A model generated the notes under the pieces. That model was not told the DNA's origin, did no database searches, and worked only from the letters and a program-made list of their open reading frames with translations. The translations under genes and the position numbers were made by a program. A DNA stretch of 64,000 nucleotides from Eutrigla gurnardus (lineage: Eukaryota; Chordata; Actinopteri; Perciformes; Triglidae): assembly GCA_963514095.1 (NCBI GenBank), contig OY741270.1, positions 21,606,656 to 21,670,655 of the forward strand, read 5' to 3'. The number at the start of each line of letters is the position of its first letter. Within the stretch, counting starts at the first letter, position 1. Shown one piece after another: positions 1 through 14,490 of this stretch.

Positions 1-61
1 CCACTTCAAAGCCAACTAACCCCACGTGGAAGCCACTGACATACAAACCATCGCACATTAA

Positions 62-63
<2 letters not shown>

Positions 64-92
<29 letters not shown>
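64..92. repeat. (GT)n microsatellite
   Basis: Perfect GT run of 29 bp. Confidence 0.95.
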
Positions 93-95
<3 letters not shown>

Positions 96-3000
96 AGAGG
101 CTTGTTTATCCACTAGATGAACAGTGTGTTATTGTTCATGTGGAAATGCAGGGGGATACCTGCGTAACCCCAACACTTCTCCTCCCTCCGCCTCGTGTTT
201 CCCCCCTTTTTTCCCTCCCTCCCCATTAATTTACATTCCTGCTGTTTGCATCTTAATGCAGGTTGTTTAATGAAGTAGCAGAAATGAGTGCTTTCGCTAA
301 GGGACTGTTTACGACACGGTCCCTCTGCATGGAGGTGATTAAGCTGTGTGAATCTCCAGTGTTTGCCAAAGAAAAAGGGAAAAAAAACACCAGGAGTATC
401 CTGCAGCAGAAATGGGGGGGAAACAAAGGCGGAGAGTGTATATGCATTTCCCTAAAAGACATTTTACAGCGGTGTCCTCACGGAAGATCGGGAACGCAGC
501 GTGAGTTTGACCGACCCCTGCAGAGGTGACTGCACATGCCCTGACCGCAGCAGAATCCAAACAGGACTGGGCCTGTGGAGGGCAGTCAGATTTATAAACT
601 GTGAGAGACTCCCGAGAACACACATGCACAAAGCGAAGGAGACCTCTTCAAGGCCCTATGCTCCGCTGAGAATAAGCCCCAGCACGGCAACGTTTCCCTG
701 CCTTCAGCACAGCTTCAATGCCCTGCTGCCGTAGTCATAACACTGATCCGTCAGCTAGGAGCTGGCCGACTATGGGAAATGGGGCTGAATGACGTCATGT
801 GTAATAAGGGTCTCCCGCAAGGTAGTCTGTGATAGTGTATTTGCCCCCGGTGGAAAACCAAGGTTATTAAGATGGTGGAAGCTGATTCGGCGCCGCTTTC
901 CCCTTTTCTACACTTTTGGGGTTATCTTACTCATAACAAAATGTATAAGAGGATTTTGGTTTCACATCTTAGAGCTGGTTTCCTTAAATTACCCCTTACC
1001 CTTCCAGGGGTACCGCCCTGCAGGCTAGCCTCATCCCCCACACAGTTGATTGTGGGGTTGTAGCAAGAGCCGCTAGAACGGTGGCTGCTACATGCTGGGG
1101 GACCATCGAGGCCAATGAGATTCTGCTGCGGGCCTCCGAGCCGCCCCGGCGTTGCTTTGATATTCATCTCACACCAAGAGAAGAATAATGCAAAAGGGAA
1201 AAAGGAGCAGCACAAGTGCGGAAGCGGCAAAACCGAGCTAAAGGAGGGAGGGAGGCAAGGAAACGGTATGGTGGATGGAGGCGTTGAGCTGAAATCAAAA
1301 ACAGACCTCGTGTTTCACTGTTTGGTTTGTCATGGGACCCTGGCTGCACCAAATCCCACTCCTGCCATTTTGTGTGATTTTTCTCCCCTCCCCTCCCTTT
1401 CTCCCCGTCTCAAATGCATGCTTTTTGTTTTGCCCAGCGTTCAGTCCAGGGGCAGGCTATGGGGATTCCTGCACAGTGGGGTCCTTATAACTGGGAACTG
1501 TCTCTTGTTCTCACCTCTTCCCCCCACTTCCTCACCTTTTTCATTTTTTTTCCACCCCCATTGATATCCTCTCCCTGTCCCTCTCTGAACATATGGACTG
1601 GTTTTTAAGAGAGAGCCCAGTCCACATCAAAGACCGAGGCTGAGCGGGTCAATTTGTTGCTCCTTTCCCCTTCTCTTCCCCCTCGGTGGACCCTCCCTGC
1701 ACCGCAGCCTTTTACCCAGAATGCTCCATTGCTCAAGCAGTCCTGCCGAGAGTACTTATTGAGTGGTGTGTTGTTTGTGTCTGTTCGCCACATAGAGCCG
1801 ACCTACCCACTTCAGCCCTCTGAACGTCTCTGCAGCCACATCACCCTGAGATCATGTAAGGTTATACACATGAGCACGTGTGATGGATAGCAACCTCCTG
1901 TATCAAAAATAGCCGTACAACGTGCTGATGGGTAGAGGGAGGAGAGAACCAAAGAAAGAAAATCGAATAAAAAGGGAAAAATTAAAGATATATGGATCCA
2001 AATGTAAGCAGGGCAGACCTTGGCTCCAGATGTGAATCTCTGTGAATATTGATCGTGGGTAAAGCTAGTCCCGTGTATCCCCAGGGCTGCCGCAACTGGC
2101 ACACAAAGTACCTCTCTAAAGCTCATAAACCAGCTTGTACAATTATTTAGATATAGAGGGCAACAACAGCAGCGCTTGCCTCCCAACCCAGAACCTCCTC
2201 CTTGGCTCTCATCCTCCTACTGCTGCTCCTCCTCTCGCTCTTTCTCATCCAGCATGAAGATGAAGAAATGAAAAGGGGGGGCCCTAATGTGTAATTAGCC
2301 ACACGTTTCTGAATCCTCCTTAATGTTCATTACTGAAACCAGGGGCAATTACAAGTTCAAAGGGGGTTTAGGGCACCAGCAGCCCGCATAATCAGTGGCA
2401 AATTAAGCACAGCTCATTTGTCACAGCACGCACACTTGTATGTGCATACAGGAACACACGTGCACGCTTCCTGTCAGAGTTGAGTCATAGACGAGCTGAC
2501 AGGCGTCAATTTCCATGCAGGCACAGAAATCTCAGCCACCTCAAGGCGCCGAGTTAGGTCGCCCAATCCTCTTACGCTCTGATTCTTTGTTTTCACTAGA
2601 CAACAGCAAACACCGCCGACACCTTCACCTCGGCTTGCTCGTCATTACACTCTTTCCTACTTGCATTCATCCTCTTATAGGTGTCCTGTTTGCTCTTACA
2701 ATCCCCCGCCACCACCTGTCCCATCCGGTCTCCATTTGACAGCCTCCCTCCATGTCTGTCCCCTCCCAACCCGGCTGTGTCTCCTCGACATGTGACAGTG
2801 TGTGTTTCATGTCCGTCCCCGGAGGTGTATCTCGGTTACCTCTGGGGCCGGGTCACAATGGCTAATCCTGTCTTCAGGTGGCTGTTTAGCGCACTGAGAG
2901 GAGAGCTCGCAGAACCGGAGGTGAGCTCCTGTTACAGGACTCCCTGACCGGGGGTCACCTCTGACACTGTCAGAACACACACACACACACACACATAACG

Positions 3001-6000
3001 CGCAGAAACATGCACATGCGTCCTGATAGGCAAGCATGCTCGCACATGCAAGCACACATGCATAAAATCTGGTGCACGTAGCAGGGTTTTCTCAGACAAA
3101 CACAGTCACTCAAACACGTTGAGCCTGCTTATCTCTCCCAGGTGGCTCAGCCTTCATCTCTCCCCTCCCCTTGTTCTTCTTTATCTGCCTACTGTACTGC
3201 TCTTCTAGTCTTTCTCCGTCTCCTCGCGTTCCCAGATCAGTCGGCCTCTTGTTCGCATTAGGATTCCCTGATATGATCTCCATGAAGACTTGCTCTAGTG
3301 GCCATGCGTTGCCTGTCCTGCACGGCACCCTCATTGTTTAAGCTGCTCTCACACGGGGGGGACACAGTCAGGTCTCCAGCGGATTGAATGGAGCCCTATC
3401 ATGTGTGGCTCGGCGTAGCGGGAGAGCGAACTCATTTTTCACGGGGGGGAACGACATCCATCTCAGCAGCCAAACGCTGGCTGTTTCATTAAGTAGCCCA
3501 TCCAGGCAGACAGATGTGTTCACCACACAGCCATGTTTGCCTATGCAAGAGCGTGTATTAACCCACAATCCTTTGGGGGAGATTAATAGGCTACCAGCCC
3601 CTTTCCATTGATTATCTCCATGCCATTTTCCCCCTCCGCTCCTCGGCTAGATATTAAAAACTAATGAAGCCTATTGAAAACGAGAACCGCGAGGCTCTTC
3701 ACGGATCATTTTAGGTTATTTGGACTCAAACAGAGAGGGATCTCTTTAAGGCACAGTTTGAGTCGAATTAAGAAAATAAATGTGGAAAGCAGTGTTGAAG
3801 AAATGAGAGGAAAAAATAGGAGAGAGAGAGAGAGTGGAGAGTGTGACTGTAAAAAGATGTGTGTTTAAGAAAAGACAACTCTGCTCTGACACATGGAGCG
3901 GAGACGCGGCAGATGTTAGCAATTCCAGAACATAGCAAAGCATTCCTAGTGTTGGAACCACGTCCTAATTGCCATAATGGAGGTGGTAAGCGCTGACAGT
4001 AATGGAGTCGTGGGGATCCATCCCCAGCAACCTGAATTAGGGGCCACTTGGCAGATCCACTTCAAGATGGCCTGTGTTTTTTTGCCAACATACCCTTTTG
4101 TTTTTCGCCGCTCTGCAAACTTTTTGACTCTCGCGTCACCAACGTGCACGTCGTGTTAGAAGTAGGGGGGCTTGGGGCTGGTGGTGGGTGCAGGGTGGAG
4201 GGAGAAAGATGGTCCCCGGGGGATGAAGGGGCGAGGGAGAGAGATGGGGCAGAGCGGCCTGGGCAGCGAGTGAGCAAAGAGTTAAAAGCGTCCATGTGAT
4301 GGGCTCACCTCTGCACCAGGCTTGGTGAAAGGCGGCGGGGTGCTGTCGGGGAAAATGACTTCCTGAGACATTACCATCAATCACCAGACAGGTCAGGCCC
4401 CCCAATCCCGCCATCAGGATGGAGGAGAGGAGAGGGGGGATGGGGACTGAGGATTAGACTAGAGGGGACGAAAACAGAGAGAAAGACTGGGTTAAGGCTT
4501 GTTGGGGAGCAGACTATTAACAATCTCTTTTTCTCAATGTCTTGACTGTTTTATGACTCTCTTCCTCTGCCTATCTATCTCCCTGTGTCTTTCTCTCTTT
4601 TCTATTTTCCGGTCTTCCATAAAACGGCTACCCAGGCATTCAGGAACAGCCCCTGCTGGTCAGAGTCCTCTCCTCGACTCAATTGCATCATTAATTATTC
4701 CACAGGCAGTTGGCTAGAAGCAAATCTAAAGAGAGGAAGAGAAATAGAGAGGGAGCAAGAGTTAGATGGGGAGATGGGGGGGACAGCTGTCTCGCACCCC
4801 CAGTTGGTCTTGCTTTCACACTCTTTCTCTCGCTCTGTCTCTTTTTCTTTCCGTAAATGAAGGATGGTAGAGGGGAGGGGCTTGTGTTACCTCAGTGAGC
4901 GGTTGTGTTACATTCCTGAGAAGGGAAGGAGTGGGGGGGGGGGGGGGGGGGGGGTGGTTCAACGAGTTGTTGAAAAGAACACAGACGCTTGTCAACAGCC
5001 TCTGAGCTGGGGAGCCACCATGCCTTGCTTTAGGCCCGGAGGTCAATGACCCTGCGTTGCACCCAGATAGAGACCCAGGTAGAGAGAGAAAGAGAGAGAA
5101 CTCACTATACGGTACGTGTCACTGCTTGTCTGTGGCAGAGGTCGGTCAAAAGCCTCCAAAATCTCTAAATCCTTCTCTTTCTTTCTTCACCCATAAAACA
5201 CTGTACGTGAGCAGTGGCTGAAAGACGGCGGAGTGGCTTTCTTCAGGGGGGGGGGAGGAGGGAGGGGAGATGCAGATGGAGAGAGATAGAGAAAACGGCG
5301 AGCGCCTGGCAGTCACGGCAAAATGGCCCATTAGATTTAAGGAGTAAAAGTTCATCAGCTTTATTAATGGGAAGGTATATAAATGAAGTATGAATTACCT
5401 GACTTTTATGGAGTGGCGAGAGTGAAACTGGAGTGTCTTATGATATAATGTTTTAGTGAGCTGCTCTGAGCGCTCTGATGAGCAGGCTGCAGGGAGGAGG
5501 AGGAGGAGAGAGAGAGAGCGGGAGAGAGAGGCTGAAGTGTGCTGGGGTCCCCTGAGTCCAGCGGCTGGAAGGTTGCCTGATTGTTGCTAACATGCATAGC
5601 TGATCGGGTTAGCTCGAAGACAGGGACGTCCGTAGCTTCCAGGCTTATTCTTTGCGTGTCATTAGCTAGCATAGTAAAAATTGCTGGCATGAAAAAAAAA
5701 AGGTCAGCCAAATCTCTGATTTTGGTCTTCCTGCTTCACAATGCGTGCAGCTGCAGATGAACATGCATGCAGTTGCGAGTGCATCGATAGACAAGCCTGC
5801 ACGCAGCAAGCATGCAAGCACAAGGGCACACACACGCCAGTGCGCGCGCACAGACAAACACACATGCTCACCGCCATCCTGTAATAAGCGGTAAGCTGAG
5901 CTAGCTGATGGTCATCCTCCCATGGGGCTGCTGGGTGGCTGCCAACTTCCTGCCTGCTTTGTCAGTGGATAAAGCCCCTAACAAACGAGAGGGCTGTAGC

Positions 6001-9000
6001 TAGGCAGGCCAGCCAGGTCAAAGGTCACCTCAGGCCCCGGGCAGGATTGAGCCTAAGAGCACTACAAGGAGAGCGAGGGAGAGGATGGAAGAATGCACTT
6101 AAAGATGGGCTGCTATTAACCAGGCCTAAAAGCTATAACCCTGCCTTACCACTCCTTCTTTTCTCTTCTCTTTCCTTCTCTTCTCGTCTCCTTTTTTTTT
6201 TTGGCGGCACTTCACAAAGGCATTTTAACTCCACATCACATGTCGACTCGGCAGAGGAACATTAAGAAAGTGAAAGATCCTGAGGGCATTTGTCAGTCCA
6301 CACAGCCCCGTGCAGCCAGCCGCCCCTGGGTGTTGAGCAACGACAGGAGATAGCTCCTTGACTCATGCGCCCCTAGATGAAAGGAGGACTCCGAAGACGT
6401 GCATTTCTGAAAGGCAAAAAAACGGTATTCAGTATGAGAGAACAGACACAACAGGTAGGGCCGGGGTGGTGACTGATCAGGGCTCGTTGGCTTTGTTCCA
6501 TGGAAGTACTTGTGATCTCAGATGAATGCACCTATGGTTACCATCAGCTCCTCTCCTCCGTCCCGCCGACAGGGACATGACCTGAAGTGTCTGTCTGTCA
6601 CGGCCCTGAGAGCTTCTCTCTTTCTGAGAGAGGAAAAGGAAGACGGTGGACGACAGAGAAAAGAAAATCTCTCTTTCCACTCCAGCTGTCCATTCGGAGG
6701 GGGAGAAAATTTGACATGGTTGACTAGGACACATTTAGCACCATTAGCAAACAGGAAGTGTCCCCTGCAGCTGTTTTTTTGGTGGGGGAGGGGGGTGTTC
6801 CTGCCCGCACTGTAATGGACAAATGTTATCCACCGCGTTTGCCTTTGATTTTTGACCTGAAAACAAAAATTGACATTACAAATGTCCTATGATATCTTCC
6901 AAATTGGCTTGACATTCCATAGCTAGCCCCGGGGGTTTCTTGTTTGTCCTCTGTAAGTGGTTGTGCTCTTGTTGTTGTGTCCCGAGGCTCACTATTAGAA
7001 TGTACTGGCCTTTCTCTGGAGAATGTAGAGTCTTAAAGACACAGAGGGGGAGACGAGAAAGAGAAGCGGGGGGACGCTCAAAGAGGTCCTGGTTGTGTAT
7101 TTGAATACTTATGCTCATTAAGTTAATGCACAATGAAAGGGACAACAGTCAAGTGGAAACTCTCAGAAGCTTCTATTTGAAGAGTCCATCTCTCCGCAAA
7201 TTACTCTGTTTCTATTTCAATTGAAGATTAGTACCACTTTACTTTGACTTAGGAAGTTAAACAAAGTCTCCGGGACACAATAGAGAAAGGGGATAAACTT
7301 AAAAAGAGCCTGTATGTTAATATTAAGTCGTTTTCCCAACAGACTTTATCAAGAGGCTCTAGGTTGTAAGTGAATTACTGTCATCAGCAGTATGCCTAAA
7401 GAGAGTCTTATAACCTAGACCTATTTGATGTATAGCATTTTCTCCCCATTGGAAAAGATATAAGATATAAACATTTTTTTGGAGTGTAAAACGATTTGAT
7501 GGTTTTCTTAGGCCAACTCTCAGTTAGTCAGTATAGAAAATCATTGCTTTTTTTACAATGTGTACTTACTCCATTAAACCAGTGCCACTGTTTATTCAGT
7601 GGCTTAGTTAGTTCACAACGCTCTAGCTATAGCATGTGCTCCCAGTGACTTTATGACTGGCAACGGTGACAAGTGGTGTGGATATGAGTTTGTCCGATGC
7701 AGGCAAAGTGGGTGGGGTCTTCTGCTTTGACAGGCCCACCAGGCCTCTAATGATCTGCTTATAGGCCCTAAAAGTCCCTCGCAAAGGCAAGAGACCAATT
7801 ACCTTACACCTCCAACAAGCGACACCGAGATGATAAAAAAAACAGGTTCATTTTTAGAGAATCAGGAAGCAAATCTCATTGATTTTTTAATTTTATTTAT
7901 TGAAATGTAATTTGAACAAAAAATCTTAGTAGTAGGATGATCCCGTGGCTCAGCTGTAGTCGTTTCCACAAGATGTTTTAAAGATTTCTTGGGAGCAAAT
8001 AGTGAGCGTGGCTGTGTGTTGACATCAGGCGAGCTGCAGAGCAGAGCAGAACAGAGCTGGGTGCCCCTGAGCAGGCAGTTACCACAACAAAGCCAACAGA
8101 CTGGTCTGAAAAACCAGGCCAAATTCCTGCCCTCTAGGACCTGGCTTAAAGCTGGAGCGGAAACTTTGAAAGAGGGGGACGAGATGAGAGGAGAGGAGGG
8201 CAGGGAAAGAGGTGGAGTGGAGAGGATACGAGACGAGGCCAGGCGGGTTAGCGTGTAGTGAGTAAAGGATAGCTGCTGGGGCCTATGGAGTACGGCAGGA
8301 GAAGGAGAGATCGTCGGAAATGAGAGAGAGAGGGAGAGACTGAGAGCAGACCAGGCCCCCGCTGTAAGGATGGAGGGATCGTATTCCTCCTCTTGAAAGC
8401 AGAGGGGCAGCCGTGTGGTGGAAAGAGAAGCCATGAACTCGATCTGACGATTAAATAGGCGCATCTCTATGGCTGCGGGCCACAAATGAGACCAGGACCA
8501 CAACAGAGCACACACACAGTTTGTGTATATAACTGCTGGCAAACTCCGAGAGATCCATGGGTTGAGTTCTGTTGATCCTTGTTTGGGAACATGTTTTTTT
8601 TTTTTTAACTTTCTTTATTGGATAAAATACGATACTTTATTATGATTATTCATGATAGCATTTGGAAGCGCTCCCTTAAAACATCTCTCTTCCCCGTCGG
8701 TCGATCCGCTAAGTCTGGAGGTGCATTGGGATTGTGTGGGAGTGATTGCTATTTAGCCTCATGGAGCTCGGTACAATCAGATGCCCGTATCTCGCGTATC
8801 CTCCAGAGCGCCTTCCTCATCCTTACTGCTCCGTTCATTCCTCGCTCCTTCTGACACCCCTTTCACCCGCTTCGCTGTTACTGTAGCTTTGGCAGGCGAG
8901 CGGGGGCAGTTATGCTGTAGAGCTTCTCTACAACCTTGCACCATCTCCAGTGAACATAAATTAATGGTGTAGAGCAAACAGGCTGCTGGCTGGCATCCAG

Positions 9001-9082
9001 GAGCCGGCTTCAGGAGTCTAGCCAGCGATTGTTGTGGCCGGCCGTGGCAGCAGCAGCAGTAGTAGTGCTGATGCACTGCCAA

Positions 9083-9106
9083 CCAGCCAGCCAGCCAGCC
9101 AGCCAG
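9083..9106. repeat. (CCAG)6 tetranucleotide repeat
   Basis: Six CCAG units in tandem, followed by CAGA-type units. Confidence 0.9.
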
Positions 9107-9400
9107 AGAGGCAGACAGACAGACTGGGGGCCCTTTTTGCTCTATAATAGATGCCGCAGGCCTCGCCGGTCCGCCTCGTATTTGCAATCATCACTGTTTT
9201 ACTGTCAGAGGGCAGTCCATGTAGAGCCCTTATACTTATTGTTGAAGCGTCGGAGTCGGGAGTGCGAGAGATGGAAGTGTCGTGGTATGTTGTGAATGCA
9301 GATCGTGTGAGGTGGAGATATGGACGTACTTTAATTTGCTGTTAGTGGAGGTTGGCATGCGGTGTGTGCGGTTTTGTTGGTTGGCATCATGTGAGTTGTG

Positions 9401-9401
<1 letters not shown>

Positions 9402-9467
<66 letters not shown>
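9402..9467. repeat. (GT)33 microsatellite
   Basis: Perfect 66-bp GT run. An opposed poly-C/(AC) tract lies about 140 bp downstream. Confidence 0.95.
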
Positions 9468-9468
<1 letters not shown>

Positions 9469-9603
9469 AATCAGAGGGGGAGAGAAAGGAGAGCTGCAGG
9501 GTTGAGTCATTGAGTCATGTGGCATTCTTGCCTGTGTTCAGACTGTTGTCAGGAAGCAGTGTAGTTCCCAGTAAAATAAAACAAACACCCAAAAACCCTT
9601 CTA

Positions 9604-9611
9604 CCCCCCCC

Positions 9612-9667
<56 letters not shown>
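9604..9667. repeat. poly-C and (AC)n compound repeat
   Basis: A 25-bp poly-C run leads directly into about 39 bp of AC repeat. Confidence 0.95.
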
Positions 9668-9668
<1 letters not shown>

Positions 9669-9769
9669 CACCACCTTCACCTGCTTGACAACACACAGAG
9701 GGAGGAAGTGAGACAGGAGGATGGAAAGACAGAGAGCAATAGAGATAAAGTTAAGGTAATGGTTAAGAA

Positions 9770-10400
9770 CCAGGCATTAGTTCATAATTGAATACATACT
9801 TTGTCGTTCCTACTGATACATGTCATAGCAATATGCAGCTCTTTATTTTAATTGTCACTTGTCAATCTAACTGATGTTTACAGACGGAGGTAATTAACTG
9901 TATTCTACTATTCAAACCACAAAATCTGTCAGAAAACTGCAGCTGGGGACGGCAGATATTGCCCTGTGCATAGTAAACACTCGTGATTGATTCAAAAACT
10001 CCAACCGGATTTATTTGTCATATCTTTTTGATCTGCCGATGTGCATTCAATCTCATTGTCATTTGTGAAAGGAGCCAATTGTAGCATTATTAACACACGG
10101 CAACTTGATATTTAAAATGTGCCAATCTTACCCCCAGCTGAATGCAGAATCCATATTAAAATGTCATTCCTATATTTTTAGATTGCATTTTGTTTTCTGA
10201 CAGTGAATATTATTATCATCCTCCAGTCGCTTTGATTAAAAACAAAAATATGATTCCAATCAATAGGAAGGTATATAAGAAAGGAAATACTGGGATACAA
10301 TATTGCTGAAAAACGAGACACAAACTCACCATGCAGTCCAACACAATAAAATAATTACTATGTAAAAAGTTATTATGTAGATTAAAGTCTGTTTTTAGGC
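9770..10400. promoter_or_regulatory. candidate conserved noncoding element in meis2 intron
   Basis: About 630 bp of AT-rich, repeat-free sequence with many ATTA/TAAT cores (GGTAATTAACTG, TAGCATTATTAAC, GATTAAAAACAAAAATATG). It sits immediately after a poly-C/CA repeat, from which it differs sharply in composition. Conservation cannot be tested here. Confidence 0.35.
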
Positions 10401-10522
10401 TTCTTATTAAGTCTAATCCTTAAGAATGAAAACATATATATGCAGATTATCTAATAACCCCCACCCAAGTGACAAAATAGCTAAGGCTAAATCACGTGAA
10501 TCATCGTCAGCAAATCCTCCGT

Positions 10523-10536
10523 GTTGCCGCGGCAAC
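10523..10536. promoter_or_regulatory. 14-bp palindrome GTTGCCGCGGCAAC, X-box-like
   Basis: A perfect inverted repeat with RFX half sites GTTGCC and GGCAAC. The central two bases differ from the X-box consensus. It lies in the long meis2 intron near a repeat-free block. Confidence 0.4.
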
Positions 10537-11801
10537 GGGGTAAACAGCCAATGGCCTGTGATTTCCTGGGAGTCATTAGCATGGAACAGGTTTGCAAGCC
10601 ACTGCGACCCTTGTGACCCGGCTCCATAACTCATGTCACACACTGATGATGTCATTCATCAATCGTGGTCCAGCAGCAGAGCTCGGGCGAGGAGCTGCAG
10701 GTTCAGCGAGCGGAGGGGAAAGGGGGCAGAGTGGGTGGGGGGGTGCGGGCCAGGATAATGATCAGGCTGTGGGGTTTGACGACGGCAGCAAATGGGTGTC
10801 GGGAGAGTATGAATCTGATATATAGCGAGCTGGATGGTGAATGAGTAGACTCGGTGTGGGCGAAAAAAGGTGTGGCGTGAAGAAAAGAGTGGTCCGGCTG
10901 TAGACGTGGTTCCTGTGTGTATGGTGAGATGCCAAGCTGGGGCTCGGGGAGGGTTTAAGGACCCGACACAGCAGATGATGGAGCCACCTCAGCTTGTAAT
11001 GCTCAGCAACCACAGGGGCCATTACATCCAGCACTATCGGAGAGCACAGAACACATCACACCCTGTAATTTAGCCATCACACACAGAGACACACACACAC
11101 ACAGCTCCGGTCTCCGTGACTGGCAGAATGCGATCCACCTGCGTAAGCGCCCCGTGTTTATGTTTGTTTTGATATTTGTGCTTTTTCCAGGTCAGATTGG
11201 AGGAGTTGGGCAACATGTGTGCGTCAGGATAGTGCACGCTGGTGCCATTAACGGGCTTTAGCATAATTAACGGAGCTTTTTTTTCTATTTTTTCAATCTG
11301 ACACTGCCTTGATTTGTAGCTGCTCATTTCTGGCTCTAATTATTTATAGATTGGCTGTTTTACGTTTTGCAGTCAATCCTCTTTTAAAGATATTGGCCTT
11401 GGTGTTTGTGACTGAACATATTGAACGGATCCAAAGCTAGTGAGGGGAAATTATCAATACTATCTTTGATCTCGCTCCGTGTTTGTGTTTCATCCATTAA
11501 ACAACATGTCGTACCGTCTCCCGAGGGGAGGGAAGGAACGTCTACAGTAGGAAATGCATTAGAACCGATTTAGCACTCCGACTCTCTTTAACGTTTATTC
11601 ACCGATTCATCTCACGTTTACTCACTTCATGTTAGATTTTTAGATTTTTTTTCATGCTATTGGATGATTTACTAACATATTTTTTTACTCAGGCAATTAA
11701 CATTAAGAGGTTACTCAGAGGTCTAAATAGCCGTTCTCCAATTTCACGGCTGCTGCAGCCCTGTAACCACTAGGCCCACCATGTCGGCTTATTTCTCACG
11801 T

Positions 11802-11807
<6 letters not shown>

Positions 11808-11852
<45 letters not shown>

Positions 11853-11955
11853 GCCATTGCTGCCGCACAATTTTCTGTAGCTGAGATTTCAGAGCGGCAT
11901 GCTTTAAGGAAAGCTGCCACAACGTAAAGTGTGGGTGGCCTGCAGTCGCAGCCAT

Positions 11956-11996
<41 letters not shown>

Positions 11997-12241
11997 GGTG
12001 GGAGACGCAGCAAGACGAAGAGGGGATGAGAAATGTTGCATACAGACATATTGTGTTTGTGTGTGTGTGCTTGGCGGTGCATATGTGCAAGTGCATGCAC
12101 GTCTCGGGGTTGCAGGGGAGCCATCTAGTCTGACGGAAGGAGGCGAGCGAGGGGAATGAACGAGGGCTGGGAGGGTATGAGATGAACGAAATAGGATTTT
12201 TCTGTAGTGTCGTGTCTCGAGTAAATCTCCTTACTCAGGGG

Positions 12242-12276
<35 letters not shown>

Positions 12277-12281
12277 GGGGG
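11808..12281. repeat. cluster of three GT arrays
   Basis: GT runs at 11808-11851, 11961-11993 and 12245-12274, the last followed by poly-G, are separated by unique sequence. Confidence 0.9.
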
Positions 12282-14490
12282 CTTTAACGTCCCTACTCTC
12301 CTTGATGAGACATCTTTCTTGTTTGTTCAAACCATTCATTACGCAGTGGCTGCCGGACTAGCCGTGCCGCTGGCCGGGCGTATTTATCACCGGGCTAAAG
12401 CGCGCTCTGGCTGACAGTCGGACGATTGATGACCGGGTCCGGGGCTTTGAGAGGCTGAGGAAGCCTTAATACAATGTAAATGACCTACTCCCATTTCCAA
12501 TCTAGGCTGCTCCTCTCCCCGCGCCTCCATACCGCATCATCTTCAGATATGTTTCAATTTGGGTATATGTTTGTGTAGTGTGCGTACATAAAAAAAAAAA
12601 AAAAAAAAAAAGACTGGGTGGGGGAGTGTGTGTGTCTTGTTATATTTGCGAAGCGTGTTTTGATCGTGACCGAGGTCATAGCTAATGTGAAAACGCCTCG
12701 GAAGCTCAGGAGTGTAAGGGGGAGGGAAAGAGAGGCTGTACTCTTATTACATGTTGTTGGACACACACACACACACACACACGGATGTAGATATGAATAT
12801 CTATTGCACACTGTGCATTCTACTGAGCTCGTTTACACACACACACAAACACACACACACACAGTAACCAACAGACATTGCTCTGTCTTCCCTAGCCAAG
12901 GAAATGTCAGCACCTGGCAATCAAAAAATGTATTCCTATGCAAGCATTATCATCTTTCCTTTGTTAATAATTTTAGCATATTAAAAGGGACTGCGTACAC
13001 AAGTACGAATCAGAGTAATCCTTCTCTGCAGCCAGGACTCATTATTTGTCCAATCTCGGGCCTTGTTTGTTATTAATTGAGCACATTCCGCAAACCGTTT
13101 TTTCCCCCCCATCTCTCCTTTAATTAAAACGGACTACGTTTCGACAGGCGGTGCTACCTGAAAGGAGAAAATTGTCCTCTCCGCTGATATGAAACCTTTC
13201 GCTTACATCAATTATTCCAGCAGTAAATGAGAAAGTTGTTCTTGAGCAACTGTTATCATTTCAACTTAAAATTGAATTCAATTAACGCGAGCCGGGGAGA
13301 CATTACCAGCTCCATGAAATGTGCTTCCTCGGCGAGTGTGGGGCTGGAAGGAAGGGGTGTAAGGCACGAGGCTAATGGTGGGAGAGAATGTGTGTTAATG
13401 CAGCTTGAAACCACACGATAACAGAGGAGGATTTAAGTGTCAGTTTTAAAAAATCGCGTTGATTTTGTCAGGTGTCGTGTCTGTGAATATTTGCGCTTTT
13501 TTGCACATGTGACCGCGTGACTCTTGTGCGCATGCACGCCCGCCGTCTACAGTAGCTGAATGAAACACATAGTGTCTCATTTGTTTCGTTTGCGTGCGCC
13601 CCGGACTCCTAATCTGGCCCTTAAAGACATCTGTCACCAGCGATCACTGTTGTTTTGTCATGCTTCATAGCAAGCCCAGGGGGAGCAAGGCAGCCCAAGG
13701 TCTGCCATTTATATCAGCCCATGTTCTCTAGATTGGACCTGACACACATAGTATCATTGCGAGCCCTGGTCGCAGAATTACATTTTCAGGTAAAAAAAAA
13801 GAATATAAAACAGAAATCTTGGCGAGGCTACGGATGATATGTCACAGCGTTCTGTTCTTCAGAGCATTAGTCCGTATTCAGCCGCTCTCTATGAAAGAGC
13901 CGCCGCCAGGATACATGTCAGACATTCAAGGAAAAAAGATAAATGTATTCACTGCAAATCTGCACCCACTCATTCTGTTGCATCGCATAATGAAAGGATT
14001 CTCCGGCGCCGTATCTCTGCGTTAGGCCTGCTTGAAAGTCTTGTTTGTCAGGATGAGCTCCTAAGTGTGTTTTTGTTCTGCGTGTGGGGCATATGTTCAG
14101 TGTGTACACTATCCTGTACGTTGTTTTTGTGTGGGTGGGGTGGGGGTTATCGCAGTCGACTCTTTTGACAAACTTGTTCGTCCGGCTCCGACAGGTTCAA
14201 TGCTGAATTGTGCCTGTTGATATGTGGGTGGACATGCGTAAGCTGTGAATGTCTATACAGAGAGGAGGGAGGGAGGGGCGGGGGTTGGGTGGAGGTCACG
14301 CGAAGGTGCAGTCTTGGGTTACACAATACAACAAACACGGGAACATATGGAATACATACAGTAACAACTTGACTCGGAGCATGTGCTCCCCTTCCGGCAC
14401 GTTCCTTTATGAGTGCTTACATACGTGAATATTTATGTTAATCTGTGTATCAGAGAGGCTCATTTTGTGTGTTTCTCTCTCTCTCTGCAG

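Larger units (their letters stand above)
1..14490 (+). other. meis2: meis2 long intron upstream of homeodomain exon (3' part)
   Basis: No exon was recognised in this stretch. It ends at a strong acceptor, a CT-rich tract followed by CAG at 14488-14490. The preceding meis2 exon, which should encode the first part of the homeodomain, was looked for and not seen, so this intron extends beyond the left edge. Contents are microsatellites, CT/GA-rich low-complexity DNA and several repeat-free AT-balanced islands (for example 2282-2420, 3540-3790, 9770-10400, 12890-13320) that look like candidate conserved noncoding elements. Intron status is inferred from the exon at 14491 and the known meis gene structure, where this intron is long. 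All longer open frames here are low-complexity or lack coding character. Confidence 0.8.

Noticed and set aside
7862..8542. 226-codon open frame on the - strand
   Set aside because: It is rich in Ser/Leu low-complexity runs from CT/GA tracts and has no family resemblance; it lies inside the meis2 intron.
1..14490. Upstream meis2 homeodomain exon within the window
   Set aside because: I looked for the segment encoding the start of the homeodomain (KVFPKVATNIMRAWLFQHLT type) and found none.
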